Assembly: GCF_040869045.1 (NCBI RefSeq)
Contig: NC_090320.1
Coordinates: 239,506,978 to 239,570,977 of the forward strand
DNA length: 64,000 nucleotides
Source of the DNA: Eurosta solidaginis
Taxonomy: Eukaryota > Arthropoda > Insecta > Diptera > Tephritidae
Direction: 5' to 3'
The translations under genes and the position numbers were made by a program. The stretch's first letter is position 1. The number at the start of each line of letters is the position of its first letter. Positions 41,966 to 52,288 of the stretch are shown here, in pieces. The notes beneath the pieces were generated by a model. It was given only the letters and a program-made list of their open reading frames with translations, had not been told where the DNA came from and did not search any database.

Positions 41966-43969
41966 ATGAATAGCGAGGAGTCCCTAAGGCTTTTACTGGA
42001 CAATCATTTTCCCGATGTCCCAGTTGCGCAGGGATCTTCGCCTGCAGAAGTGCCTGCCATTCCAATACGGGAAAGTAAAATAACCTGGGCTATAGCGTCG
42101 TTCAAGCCCTATAAGTCTTCGGGCCCGGATGAAATCAAGAGCTCTGGTGGGTTTAGGAGTCGAGCGGCTCTAGTTGAATTTATTAGCAATCTTATATGTG
42201 GCAGGATTGTCGCAGCGGAGTGGGGAGAGGCCATAATTAAGAGGAAGGTGTGCAGGGGCACGCCACAGGGGGTGTACTATCTCCTCTCCTCTGGGTTGTG
42301 GTAGTCAACGAGCTTCTTGTGGAGCTGGAAGCCAATGGTTGCCTATGCAGATGGTCTCGCTATCCTAGTCAGAGGCAAATTTCTGGGCACCCTGCGCGAT
42401 GTTCTGCAGGGCTACCTGGATACTGTGGCTGGGTGGGCTGAGTCATGTGGATTGGCGGTCAACCCGAGAAAAACGGAATTGGTTCTTTTCACAAGGAGAT
42501 ATGAGATGCCCGATTTCAGAACTCCCTCGATTGGAGGGGTACCGTTGGTACTTTCTGATAGGGTTAAATATTTGGGGATTGTTTTGGACAAGAAACTGTC
42601 CTGGAGACCCTATGTGGAAGACCGGGCCAGGAAGGCCGCCATTGCCTTGTACTGCTGCAGAGGGGCTATCGGAAAGAGATGGGGACTCTCGCCAGGAATA
42701 GTACACCGGCTTTATGAGATGGTGGTCAAACCGATTCTGCTATATAGGGTTCTGGTCTGGTGGAAAGCACTGGACACGGCGAGCACCTCAAAAATGTTAG
42801 TGTCAGTGCAACGGACAACGCTGATCGGTATGAGTGGCGCTCTCAGAACAACACCTACCTTGGCCCTGAACGTCATGCTGAACATATACCCAGTAGATAT
42901 TGCGGGAAAGGCGGCCGCGGCAAGGTCGTTGGTCAGGCTTCGTGATATGGGATATGGGCTTTCTGACCGCGGACACTCTAGCCTTCTTACCAGTTTTGAC
43001 TTTATCTCGGACAGAACGGACTATTGTATGCCGATAACTTCTCCCTATACAACTTTCACCCCAGTCATTCCACCGAGAGAGGAGTGGGGAAGAGGAATTA
43101 TCTGGGGCATGGGACCGGTTAACTTGTTCACGGATGGGTGGAAGCTGGATGAAAAGGTTGGCGGTGGGGGGGTCTTTTGTCAAGAGCTAAATGTAAGCCG
43201 CAAGTTTAAGTTGGCTGATCACTGCAGTGTATTCCAAGCGGAAGTTGCTGCGATTAAGGATGTGGTGGATGTAATGCTATCCAGTGCTGCAACGGTTAGG
43301 GAATTTAACATCTACCCTGATAGCCAAGCGGCTATCAAGAAGGCCTTGAGCTCAACTACAGTGCGATCGAAGGTGGTCTGGGAGTGCCTAACCTCGCTTG
43401 CGATTGCATCGAATTATTTTACAATTAAGATTATCTGGGACCCGGGCCATAGTGATATCCCGCGTAACTGTCAAGCGGATCTCTTAGCCCGCATCGGTAC
43501 AACTGAACCGGATGAAGGTGGCCGTAGGGATTTCGGGATCCCGCTGGCCACCTGTGGATTGTTCCTCCATAGCTGGGCTTCGAGTCAACTCAGCAAATGT
43601 TGGGCGGACACCACGTCTTGCAGGGTAGCAAGATCTTTCTGGCTGAAAGTGGATGGCAGGAAGTCTGCTGAAATAATTGGGTTCACTAAGGCTCACCTAT
43701 CAATGGTCATTGGGATTTTCACAGGGCACTGTCCCATGGGTATCTATGCGGTACGTCTCAGTATACTGGAAACTCCATCCTGCTGCAGCTGTATGGAGGA
43801 TGATGAGGTGGAATCACCAAATCACTTTATGCTTGATTGCCCAGCTTTTGCCAGAACTAGGCGAAAGTACTTTGGTCGCGACTCACTTGGATCTACCGAG
43901 GATTTATCCAAAGTTGAGATCGGTATCATTCGGAGCTTTATCGTTGCTACCCAACGATTCTCTAAGTAG
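41966..43969 (+). pseudogene. ORF2 of RNase H LINE family 2 (RT, RNase H, zinc finger)
   Basis: Starts within the linker before RT (SLRLLLDNHFPDVPV). RT: SFKPYKSSGPDEIK, then RGTPQG, after which the frame shifts for about 90 nt (GGVLSPLLW in another frame, stop at 42302-42304 in the main frame). From 42317 a 550-codon frame runs on. The catalytic box is AYADGLAILV, with Gly for the second Asp. RNase H: LFTDGWKLDEKVGGGG, SVFQAEVAAIKD, IYPDSQAAIKKA and PGHSDIPRNCQADLLA. The C-terminal zinc finger is CSCMEDDEVESPNHFMLDC. Much of the element is absent between the linker and RT box 4. RT-dead, yet RNase H and tail are intact. Confidence 0.9.
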
Positions 43970-44035
43970 CTAGATCTAAGTCACCGTCATTTTTGGTGTA
44001 TGTGGTATCACAACGGACCTTCGTGTTGTCCAAGT

Positions 44036-44952
44036 AGTAGTAGTAGAGTTTATTTATTTAGCAATTTAGCTACTTTTTAAATTATAAATTAAATGTAGTA
44101 ATTCATTAATACATTTCAAATCTTAATCATAATAAACTTTAACAAAATCAATCACTTTTCTCTTAAATATGTACATATTAGATTCAGACTTTATTTCCAT
44201 CGGCAATGAATTAAATAAGCTAGCTCCTTTATAAAACAAACTATTTTGTGTCGCACTTGACATTAGAGGTGGTCTTCTAAAATCAATATTGTTCCTAAGG
44301 GGATATGGTTGTATATAAGCTACATAGCATATCTCGGACGTTAAATATCTTGGCAAAATATTATATTTAATTTTAAACATAAAGCATAACGCGTTAAACA
44401 TAACACGCTGATTTACAGACATTCATTTCAACGTTTCAAGAAGCGTTTAAATCGATGTCATTACACTACATTGAAGAATAGATCTCATAGCTTTATTTTG
44501 GAGTTTTTGCATTCTATCTATACTTGACATTGTGCTTAAGAAAAGGATAGTGGAACAATATTCAAAAGGTGGTTTAACGATCGTGATGTAAATATTCATT
44601 GCACACATAGTTGAAACTTGTTTCCGTATTATTTTAACGAAATTAATCTTTTTAGCTATTTTTTTGCAAACATAATCTATATGCAGATTAAACTTAAGTT
44701 TGTCATCAATAATAACTCCTAGATACTTAATTTGGTCTACTCTCTCTATATATTCACAATTTATAGAAATATTTTTGTTGGATCTACCATTGATCAAAAT
44801 CCATTTTGTCTTCTTTACATTAAGTTTAAGTTTATTCATTTTTAAATAACTTTCAACTCTGATAATGTCTGCATTAAGTTTATCTATACACTCATCACCT
44901 GAATTAGCTGATATATATAATAACGTATCATCAGCGAACAAACATACATTTG
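44036..44952 (-). mobile_element. 5'-truncated LINE nested in the 3' UTR of another LINE
   Basis: The host LINE text breaks at CCAAGTA|GTAGTAGTAG and resumes GGGCTATCC; the paralogue at 24856 reads CCAAGTAAGCTATCC. The insert is reversed with a (CTA)n-type tail. It encodes RT pieces on the minus strand. Confidence 0.88.
44123..44941 (-). pseudogene. Jockey-like RT C-terminal half
   Basis: The first frame (44941 down to 44447) opens at the catalytic box MFADDTLLYISA and continues LKLNVKKTKWILING and KYLGVIIDDKLKFNLHIDYV, then VKPPFEYCSTILFL. The second (44422 to 44123) holds the tail (RVMFNALCFMFKIKYNILPR, NSLFYKGASLFNSLP). A small shift near 44430 separates them. 5' truncation removes the endonuclease and the first half of RT. 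Confidence 0.85.
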
Positions 44953-45000
44953 GGCTATCCTTATCAGGGCAGCTACCACCTAACCTAGCCTAACCATTCC

Positions 45001-45325
45001 TTATAGTAAAGGCAACCTCTCTGCCGAATTTTGTTACGATAGATTTAACGATTTTTGATTTATGATTAATAATATTTGTAAAGTTGATTTTATCACAGAG
45101 GGCGGTGCCACGCCCATTTAAAATTTTTTTTTAAATTTTTATCAAAAGTCTCAATATCAGTCCACACGTCAAGTTTCAACATTCTAGGTGTATTATTTAC
45201 TAAGAATACATTTTTTTCGATACTGATGATTTTGATATATGGAAGTATATATCTATCTCGATTCCTCTATACCTGTACAACAAACCGTTATCTAATCAAA
45301 GTTATAATACCCTGTGTACAAGTAC
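45001..45325 (-). mobile_element. Subfamily B Helentron-like fragment
   Basis: Matches 27960-28475 with an internal deletion; the right end stops at TGTACAAGTA. No gene. Confidence 0.6.
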
Positions 45326-46239
45326 CGCGAATAGTTCCAAAAATGTTCCGAAATGACAACGACGCGATTCTAGGCTGATCCAGGGAACCACACAGAAATG
45401 ATCACTGGAGGGTACCCAAATGATCCCGTAATAGTCCTGCAAAGGTTCCGAAATTACCCCAACGAAATCCTGAACCAATCCCGAAAACCATTCAGAAATT
45501 ATCCCAGAAGGGTCCAGATATGATCCCGAAATAGTCTCGAAATGACTCCGTGGGGATCCTGGACGGATAGATAAATGATCTCGGAATGGCTGTGAATGAG
45601 TCCTGAAATAGTCACGAAATCACCACGACGTGATTCGGACGGATACCGAAAACCATCTCGAAATGATCCCTGAAGGGTTCACAAACGATCCCGAAATTGT
45701 ACAGAAATAGTCACGAAATGACTGCGACAGGAACGCGAAGACCATCCAGAAATGATCCCTGGAGGGTCCCCAAATGATCCCGAAATAGTCCCGAAAAAGT
45801 CCAGAAATGCCCGTTACCAAGGACTTGCCCATATGTATATATTTGCAAAGTGTGTTATTAAGTTGACATGTGTTCAATGAATGTATTTCTAATGAGAAGT
45901 ACAAAAGTACGCTTAGTTAGTTTCATCTGTTTCCAAGCTGCTAATATTCCGTCGGACACTACTACAAAACCAGAGTTGGGAGCAGTGTCCTAAATTTTGG
46001 ATAAGAACACTTACAACTTAAGTGGGATGACATAATCAAAATCTCGCCTTAAGTATTAATGAGGCATTAATTTGTTATGGATTTAAATATCTGTTCATCT
46101 TTCACATTTTCGTAAAACTAGCCAATGCCCGCCGGCCAGTCCGCACGAAGAAAACAAAAGATAAAACTACTGCGATATACCAATATATGATCGGAAATAA
46201 CCACACAGTGATAATTAAAAGGAATGATATCTTAACAAG
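45326..46239 (-). mobile_element. GATCC-repeat Helitron, copy 6 (left part)
   Basis: GATCC repeats 45330-45800, shared tail 45820-46235, with a Helitron-type terminus CTAGCCAATGCCCGCC at 46118. Interrupted by gypsy element 2; continues at 51942. The uninterrupted paralogue is near 33120. Confidence 0.65.
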
Positions 46240-46500
46240 TGTCAGCCGACATGGCAACTCTAACTAAGTAAAAGACGATTTGAGGAGAGAAATGAAATGA
46301 GCGAGACGAAAGAGTCTGTCTCGAACCTTCAGAACGAAACGTCGTATTTAACACAATCATAATTCGCTTATAATACATTAAAGTGTATATTCAATATTTC
46401 TAATAATAATACTTTCTTCATTTAACATTAAATAAACTAGCGTGCGTCTAATTAATTATTCGGAACTCTGACAAACGTAAGTAGATATGCCATCGTGATA
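46240..46500 (+). repeat. 5' LTR of gypsy element 2
   Basis: 261 bp, TGTCAGCC to CGTGATA, indistinguishable by eye from the 3' LTR. It contains GCTTATAATAC (TATA-like, about 46359) and AATAAA (46431-46436). TSD CAAG at 46236-46239. Confidence 0.93.
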
Positions 46501-47052
46501 ATATCAGAAGTGTGCGAAACCTATGCCACATAAGGATTGTCGCGTTAATAATAATTCGAGCATATTATAACAAATGTGAAAAATCTTTGCAACAATAAAA
46601 AGAAGTGTTGTGTTAATGATAAAATGCATTGAAAAACGAAAGCGTGCATAGTAAATAGTCATATATGTACATATGTACGAGGAAAAAAGTCCAACCGTGT
46701 CGAAAAACGTACAACGAAGTAGAAAAATTGCGTCGAAATTGTGAAATTGCAAAACACGAAAAAAATAAAAGAAACGGTAGTATACATACACACATAAATG
46801 TACATGCGTCTATATGTACATACGAACGTGCAACGCGTCGAGTTTGCAACGAACGGTCGGTTAAATTGAAAATTCTACGACTTTAGAGTTTCATCATAAA
46901 AACGAAAGGGATAGCGAAAATATTCCTATACTAAAACATATATGTGTTTATGTTGTATGCAAGAACGTCGTTTCAACCATTTTAAAACATCACAAAACTT
47001 CTCAACTCGTAAAAGCTGAACTCGCATTTTCAATTTCTAATTAGACAAAAAC
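46501..47052 (+). other. Leader of gypsy element 2
   Basis: 552 bp, non-coding. The sequence right after the LTR (ATATCAGAAGTGTGCG) lacks the TGG expected for a primer-binding site at a tRNA 3' CCA end. Confidence 0.6.
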
Positions 47053-47934
47053 ATGAACTTTCGTAGTATGACAGTTAATGATCTGCGCAACAGATGTCGC
47101 GAGCGCGGAATTGCAAAGACGGGAAAAAAACACACTTTAATTGAACGACTCGAAGAATATGAAAATGTAAACAAAACCGCGAACGCGAACGCAAATGATA
47201 CATTTATGAGTGCAAATGAAACGATGCTAATGCAAAGAATAAATGAATTAGAAAAAACAATTACCGATTTGCAAGTGAGTGTAACGCAACGTGAGTGTGA
47301 AATGCCAACGCAAAGCAAAAGCACTCAAGTAGTATCTGAATTTCGTCCGTCGGTTGGTTCGTCACCACAGTCCGAGCAAATTACAAGTTGCATAAATTCG
47401 TTTGTTTCGGTACCGCTTACGTGCGTGCCGCCAACTAGTGTATCATATACACACGCACATTCATCGCGAATGAGTACAAATATTCAACCACCGTATATAT
47501 CAATAGCAAATGACGTGCACCCGTATATGCAAGTCAACGAGCATTCTTATTGGAATAGTGAGAATATTCACAATCTAAATTATATGCCACCCATGTCTGT
47601 TTATAATGGGCATGCTCAGTTGTGTTATGACGAAAATTTCACGCAAACGCGATTTTATAATGAACCGAATATAAGAAGCAATATGCAGTCGAATAGTGTT
47701 CATGCTCATATGCAACAAAATCATCCATTTTCAAATGTAAATATACGACAAAATCCGTATAGTAATGTGAATGAAGTGATAGCACTTCTACCCGAATTCG
47801 ACCCGTCAAATGAAACATCACTAAGTGCAAATCAATTTATAAGAAGAATCGAAATGCTACGTACTGCATATCAGTGGAGTGACCAAGTGTTATTATTCGC
47901 CGTACAGCAAAAATTAAAAGGGCATGCGAAATAA
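47053..47934 (+). CDS. gag: Gag N-terminal part, gypsy element 2
   Basis: 293 codons ending at TAA 47932-47934. Residues 5-37 (MTVNDLRNRCRERGIAKTG, KKHTLIERLEEY) look like a SAP motif, a short helix-turn-helix that binds DNA in chromatin proteins. It is followed by a helical segment (MLMQRINELEKTITDLQVSV, a likely coiled coil), then a low-complexity Asn/Tyr/Met-rich region. From residue 245 the capsid domain begins (EFDPSNETSLSANQFIRRIE). The TAA falls inside the capsid, before WVDCQNIFKSW. Both halves are in the same frame, so this is a simple nonsense codon rather than a shift. Confidence 0.88.
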   Translation: MNFRSMTVNDLRNRCRERGIAKTGKKHTLIERLEEYENVNKTANANANDTFMSANETMLMQRINELEKTITDLQVSVTQRECEMPTQSKSTQVVSEFRPSVGSSPQSEQITSCINSFVSVPLTCVPPTSVSYTHAHSSRMSTNIQPPYISIANDVHPYMQVNEHSYWNSENIHNLNYMPPMSVYNGHAQLCYDENFTQTRFYNEPNIRSNMQSNSVHAHMQQNHPFSNVNIRQNPYSNVNEVIALLPEFDPSNETSLSANQFIRRIEMLRTAYQWSDQVLLFAVQQKLKGHAK

Positions 47935-50900
47935 TGGGTTGATTGTCAAAATATTTTTAAATCGTGGTCGGAATTCGTCGCGAAATTTTGTATTGATTTT
48001 GCAACCGTTGAAAACGTCGCGGATATACACATAAAATTGGGACGAACGCGTCGCCAACGTAACGAATCTCCGCAAGACTATTATTACAAAATGTTGTCGA
48101 TGGGTACAAAAGGAGGAATTCCTGAATTTGCTATCGCGCGGTACATAATAAACGGCATTAACGACCACGATCTCCGTAAAAAGATCTCGAACGATTACGA
48201 AAATTGCAATAAGTTGCTACGCGATATTCAAAATTATTCGGTGTACAATAACATAAAATACGAACCGCTGAACTATAAACAGAAAATCGACGAATATACG
48301 GCTACGTCCAAAAGCCAAACGAAAAATGTTGGTGAACGTGAAATACCAGCAAACGCTAAAGTAGGTGAACGCGAAACACCTAAATCGGTTAAATGCTATA
48401 ATTGTTTAAAAACGGGACATATTTCAATAAATTGTTCAGAACCACAACGTGTCGAAAGATGTGAGACTTGTAAACGTACAGGTCATAAAGCAATAAACTG
48501 TAAACAAGCGAAAGCAAAACCTAAACCAAATACGACAGTGAATAAAATAAATGATGTAATTCAAGATACAAACTTGACAAAAGTAATCAAAGTAAATGAT
48601 TTCAAAACAAAAGCTATCATCGACTCTGGTAGTACGTGTTCGCTAATCCGTCATTCTATAGCCGAAAAAGTGGGCACACTTGTAGAATGTAAACGCATTT
48701 TAAGAGGATTCGCAGGAGGCGAATATATGTGTAAAGCAAACATTTCAGTTGTACTTGAAATTGACAAAAATCATAACCAAGCCGTATTATTAGTGGTTAA
48801 CGATGATCACATTGATGAAGATGTACTCCTCGGAAGAGATGTGTTTTGTAATAACAAAAATAGGCTGGTTATAGAAAACAACAAGTGTAGTTTCGAGAAA
48901 TTAGAGAACGTGTCGAATATCTCAACGAATGAACGATCGGAATTGAAAGCTATTATTGAAGCAAACCGCGATATATTTTCTGAGTCTGTATCCGACCTAG
49001 GTACATGCACAGTCTCGAAAATGAATATCGAATTAACCAACGATAAGCCAATAACTTTAAAGCCATATAGAGTGCCGTTCGCTAAACGTAAAATAGTATC
49101 TGATATTGTATCTGAACTATTAACAAATCGAATAATTCGTCATTCGGAATCACCTTACGCGTCACCGGTCGTGTTAGTTGAAAAAGCCAATGGGGAATCG
49201 CGATTATGCGTGGACTATAGAGCGCTAAATAAAGTTACGGTGAAACAACCATATCCCATGCCAATAATCGACGAATATTTCGCACAACTATCGGGAAATA
49301 GTTATTTTACAACATTGGACTTACGGATGGGATATCACCAAATAGAAATCGAAGAGTGTGCGAAAAAGTTTACTGCTTTCGTGACTACGGATGGTCACTA
49401 TGAATACAATAGAATGCCATTTGGCCTGGTAAATGCGCCTTCTGTATTCCAACAAGTAATGAATAAAATAATTGCGAAAATGAGAGCGGGTGAAATACTC
49501 GTATACTTGGATGACGTCATAATTCCAAGTAAAACGGTTAAAGAAGGTTTATCACGTCTTACAAAATTCTTAAATATCTTACGAGAAAATGGTTTAACAC
49601 TACGTTTTTCAAAATGTAATTTTCTGGCTGAAGAAATACACTATTTAGGCCACGTAATAAATAAAAATGGTATAAAACCGGGAGAAAAGAAAATAATCGC
49701 TATCAAAAACTTTAAAGTACCATCTAGTATAACGGAAACTAGACGATTTTTGGGTTTAACTGGGTTCTTCCGGAAATTCGTACCGGAATACGCGCTAATT
49801 TCGAAACCAATAACGAAACTTCTCGCGAAATCAAACGAATCTTTTGTATGGGGTCGTGAACAACAAGAAGCATTCGAAACCTTGATCGAACGTTTAAGCA
49901 ACGCTCCAATTCTCGCGTTGTACGATAGGATGGCCGAGCATGAAGTAGACACCGACGCATGTAGTGTTGGCCTTGCCGGTGTGCTACTTCAGTCAAACGA
50001 CAATAAAACGTGGAAACCAGTATTTTATTTTAGTAGGCATTGCACGAGTGCAGAAAGTAATTATCATGCGTACGAACTCGAGGTACTCGCCGTAGTCGAA
50101 TCCCTCGAACGCTTTCGAATGTATGTACTAGGCAAGCATTTTCGACTAGTAACGGACTGTTCTGCCATAGCTAAAGTCAAAACTAATAAAGAATTAAAAT
50201 CTCGTATCGCGCGTTGGTGGATGAAACTTTTAGAATTTGATTTCGATATAATTCATCGCCAAGGCACACGTATGGCTCATGTCGATGCTTTGAGTCGCGC
50301 ACCAGATCAGCCACCAAACGACGTAGAACCGGCTGGGTTGGTAATGAAAGTTAATACTTCATCCGAAGACTGGCTCTTGACAATGCAGTTGCAAGACCCA
50401 ACGTTATCATCGATAGTATCAGTACTTAAGCAAGAGAAGAAAACAGATCAAGACGCCCAAATTCGACAAGACTACGAAATTAAGGATCATCGATTATATC
50501 GCCGTACGAAAGATGGGTTACGATTCGTTGTACCAAAATCAGTTCGTTGGAGAGTAGTGCATTCTTGCCATGACGAAATGGGACATTTTGCACTCGACAA
50601 AACGATCCAACGAATTTCGACACATTTTTGGTTTCCTAAAATCCGCAAATACGTTAAAGATTATTTAGCAGCATGTCCAGATTGTTGCTACAACAAATCT
50701 CGTCACGGTGTGGCTGCAGGTAGGCTGCATTATAGTGAACCTGATCCCATGCCATTTCGGATCCTTCACGTCGATCACTTAGGACCTTTCGTCAAAAGTA
50801 ATCGTGGAAATTGCTACGTTCTGGCAATATCCGATAGTTTTTCCAAATACCTGGTAGTGAAGCCAGTACGCAATACGAAAACCACCGCGGTAATCAACGC

Positions 50901-51708
50901 ACTAAACGATATGACAAGCTACTTTGGACTGCCTGTCAAAATCATCACCGATAGAGGTACATGTTTTACCTCGAAGCAATTCGAACAGTTTTGTGAAAAA
51001 AATTCGATCCAACATATTAAAAACGCCGTACGTACACCTCGCGCCAACGGCCAGGTTGAGCGAGCTAACCAAACCATATTAAATTATCTTCGAACATCGA
51101 CCGATAAACCGAAAGAGTGGGATTGTCATCTACGAAACGTGCAATGGTCAGTCAACTCACAGCGCAACGATACGTCAGGTTATTCGCCGAACGAACTAAT
51201 TTTTAATTTTCGTCTCCGCGATATCGTACAAAATAAGCTAATTGCAGCTATTCACGATACAACCGATAATCCGAATCCGCTACCAATCGACGAAAAACGG
51301 CAACAAGCCCTTGAAAATATTAACCACGAACGAGAAAAATGGAAACGTAGGTTCGACGATAAGCACCGTACTCCGACAACATACACTGAAGGTAACCTCG
51401 TTGTTATTGAGAACGAGCCAGCAGCAACTGGCGAATCGAGAAAGCTGGAACCCAAGTTTCGCGGTCCATACGTTATTACCCGAAGCTTGGGAAACGACCG
51501 ATACCTCATAGAAGATATTCCTGGTATAAAAATAACAAATCGCAAATTCTGCTCAATATTTAGTACCGACAAAATAAAGCCCTGGTGTCACAGTGCACCC
51601 GAGCTCGACGAATACGACGACGACGACGACGACCCTGATCAAATCGAGGTCGATTTGGAGTCAGGAAAGGCCGAATTGTCAGCCGACATGGCAACTCTAA
51701 CTAAGTAA
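47935..51708 (+). CDS. gag-pol: Gag C-terminus and Pol of gypsy element 2
   Basis: In frame with the upstream gag after the TAA; the first ATG-like start is well downstream. In order: rest of capsid (WVDCQNIFKSWSEFVAKF); two zinc knuckles (CYNCLKTGHISINC, CETCKRTGHKAINC); protease (IIDSGSTCSLI); RT (SPVVLVEKANG, TTLDLRMGYHQIEI, catalytic YLDDVIIPS); RNase H (VDTDACSVGLAGVLL, ELEVLAVVESL, LVTDCSAI); integrase zinc finger (HSCHDEMGHF...CPDCC) and D,D,E core (LHVDHLGPF, ITDRGTCF, NGQVERANQTI); a GPY module (KFRGPYVITRS); and an acidic tail (DEYDDDDDDP). The stop at 51706-51708 lies 32 bp inside the 3' LTR. All catalytic residues are intact. Confidence 0.95.
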   Translation, partial: WVDCQNIFKSWSEFVAKFCIDFATVENVADIHIKLGRTRRQRNESPQDYYYKMLSMGTKGGIPEFAIARYIINGINDHDLRKKISNDYENCNKLLRDIQNYSVYNNIKYEPLNYKQKIDEYTATSKSQTKNVGEREIPANAKVGERETPKSVKCYNCLKTGHISINCSEPQRVERCETCKRTGHKAINCKQAKAKPKPNTTVNKINDVIQDTNLTKVIKVNDFKTKAIIDSGSTCSLIRHSIAEKVGTLVECKRILRGFAGGEYMCKANISVVLEIDKNHNQAVLLVVNDDHIDEDVLLGRDVFCNNKNRLVIENNKCSFEKLENVSNISTNERSELKAIIEANRDIFSESVSDLGTCTVSKMNIELTNDKPITLKPYRVPFAKRKIVSDIVSELLTNRIIRHSESPYASPVVLVEKANGESRLCVDYRALNKVTVKQPYPMPIIDEYFAQLSGNSYFTTLDLRMGYHQIEIEECAKKFTAFVTTDGHYEYNRMPFGLVNAPSVFQQVMNKIIAKMRAGEILVYLDDVIIPSKTVKEGLSRLTKFLNILRENGLTLRFSKCNFLAEEIHYLGHVINKNGIKPGEKKIIAIKNFKVPSSITETRRFLGLTGFFRKFVPEYALISKPITKLLAKSNESFVWGREQQEAFETLIERLSNAPILALYDRMAEHEVDTDACSVGLAGVLLQSNDNKTWKPVFYFSRHCTSAESNYHAYELEVLAVVESLERFRMYVLGKHFRLVTDCSAIAKVKTNKELKSRIARWWMKLLEFDFDIIHRQGTRMAHVDALSRAPDQPPNDVEPAGLVMKVNTSSEDWLLTMQLQDPTLSSIVSVLKQEKKTDQDAQIRQDYEIKDHRLYRRTKDGLRFVVPKSVRWRVVHSCHDEMGHFALDKTIQRISTHFWFPKIRKYVKDYLAACPDCCYNKSRHGVAAGRLHYSEPDPMPFRILHVDHLGPFVKSNRGNCYVLAISDSFSKYLVVKPVRNTKTTAVINALNDMTSYFGLPVKIITDRGTCFTSKQFEQFCEKNSIQHIKNAVRTPRANGQVERANQTILNYLRTSTDKPKEWDCHLRNVQWSVNSQRNDTSGYSPNELIFNFRLRDIVQNKLIAAIHDTTDNPNPLPIDEKRQQALENINHEREKWKRRFDDKHRTPTTYTEGNLVVIENEPAATGESRKLEPKFRGPYVITRSLGNDRYLIEDIPGIKITNRKFCSIFSTDKIKPWCHSAPELDEYDDDDDDPDQIEVDLESGKAELSADMATLTK

Positions 51709-51937
51709 AAGACGATTTGAGGAGAGAAATGAAATGAGCGAGACGAAAGAGTCTGTCTCGAACCTTCAGAACGAAACGTCGTATTTAACACAATCATAAT
51801 TCGCTTATAATACATTAAAGTGTATATTCAATATTTCTAATAATAATACTTTCTTCATTTAACATTAAATAAACTAGCGTGCGTCTAATTAATTATTCGG
51901 AACTCTGACAAACGTAAGTAGATATGCCATCGTGATA
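51677..51937 (+). repeat. 3' LTR of gypsy element 2
   Basis: 261 bp, no difference found from 46240-46500. Its first 32 bp also encode the last residues of Pol (SADMATLTK). Followed by TSD CAAG. Confidence 0.93.
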
Positions 51938-52288
51938 CAAGGTTGTCTCCAATACTCCCCTGAAATACTTTTTTTTTTTAATGATTTTGAAATAGTTCCA
52001 TTTATATTAAGTTAAAGCTGGAGTAAATTATACTAGCTTCAGGACCGTTCTGGAACAATATTCTATAAAAGCGTGCAATTACTGGTATATGCTGATGAAT
52101 TTGATATCATAGGACTAAACGCCCGCGCCGTTAGTTCTGTTTACTCCAAACTGGAAAAAGAAGTGGTAAAGGGGTTAATGCAATATTTTATGTCGTATAT
52201 TTGATTGTAGCATGATGTATGCAGGGTCCTTTTATTTTGATGGCCAAAAAGGCAAAAAGTTCTCCAGAAAAAAATTTTGATTATGCAA

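Larger units (their letters stand above)
41925..45000 (+). mobile_element. RNase H LINE family 2, long copy
   Basis: From the MITE edge to the CACCTAACCTAGCCTAACC tail (44979-44997), interrupted in its 3' UTR by a reversed LINE at 44036-44952. The related copy at 24820-24905 is uninterrupted there. 5'-truncated or cut by the MITE. Confidence 0.88.
46240..51937 (+). mobile_element. Ty3/gypsy retrotransposon 2, very recent
   Basis: A 5.7-kb element with two apparently identical LTRs, TSD CAAG (46236-46239 and 51938-51941), and a single gag-pol frame broken by one TAA. No envelope. Having gag and pol in one frame, with two CCHC knuckles, recalls the mag-like branch; this placement is inference. 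It interrupts a GATCC-repeat Helitron. Confidence 0.93.
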
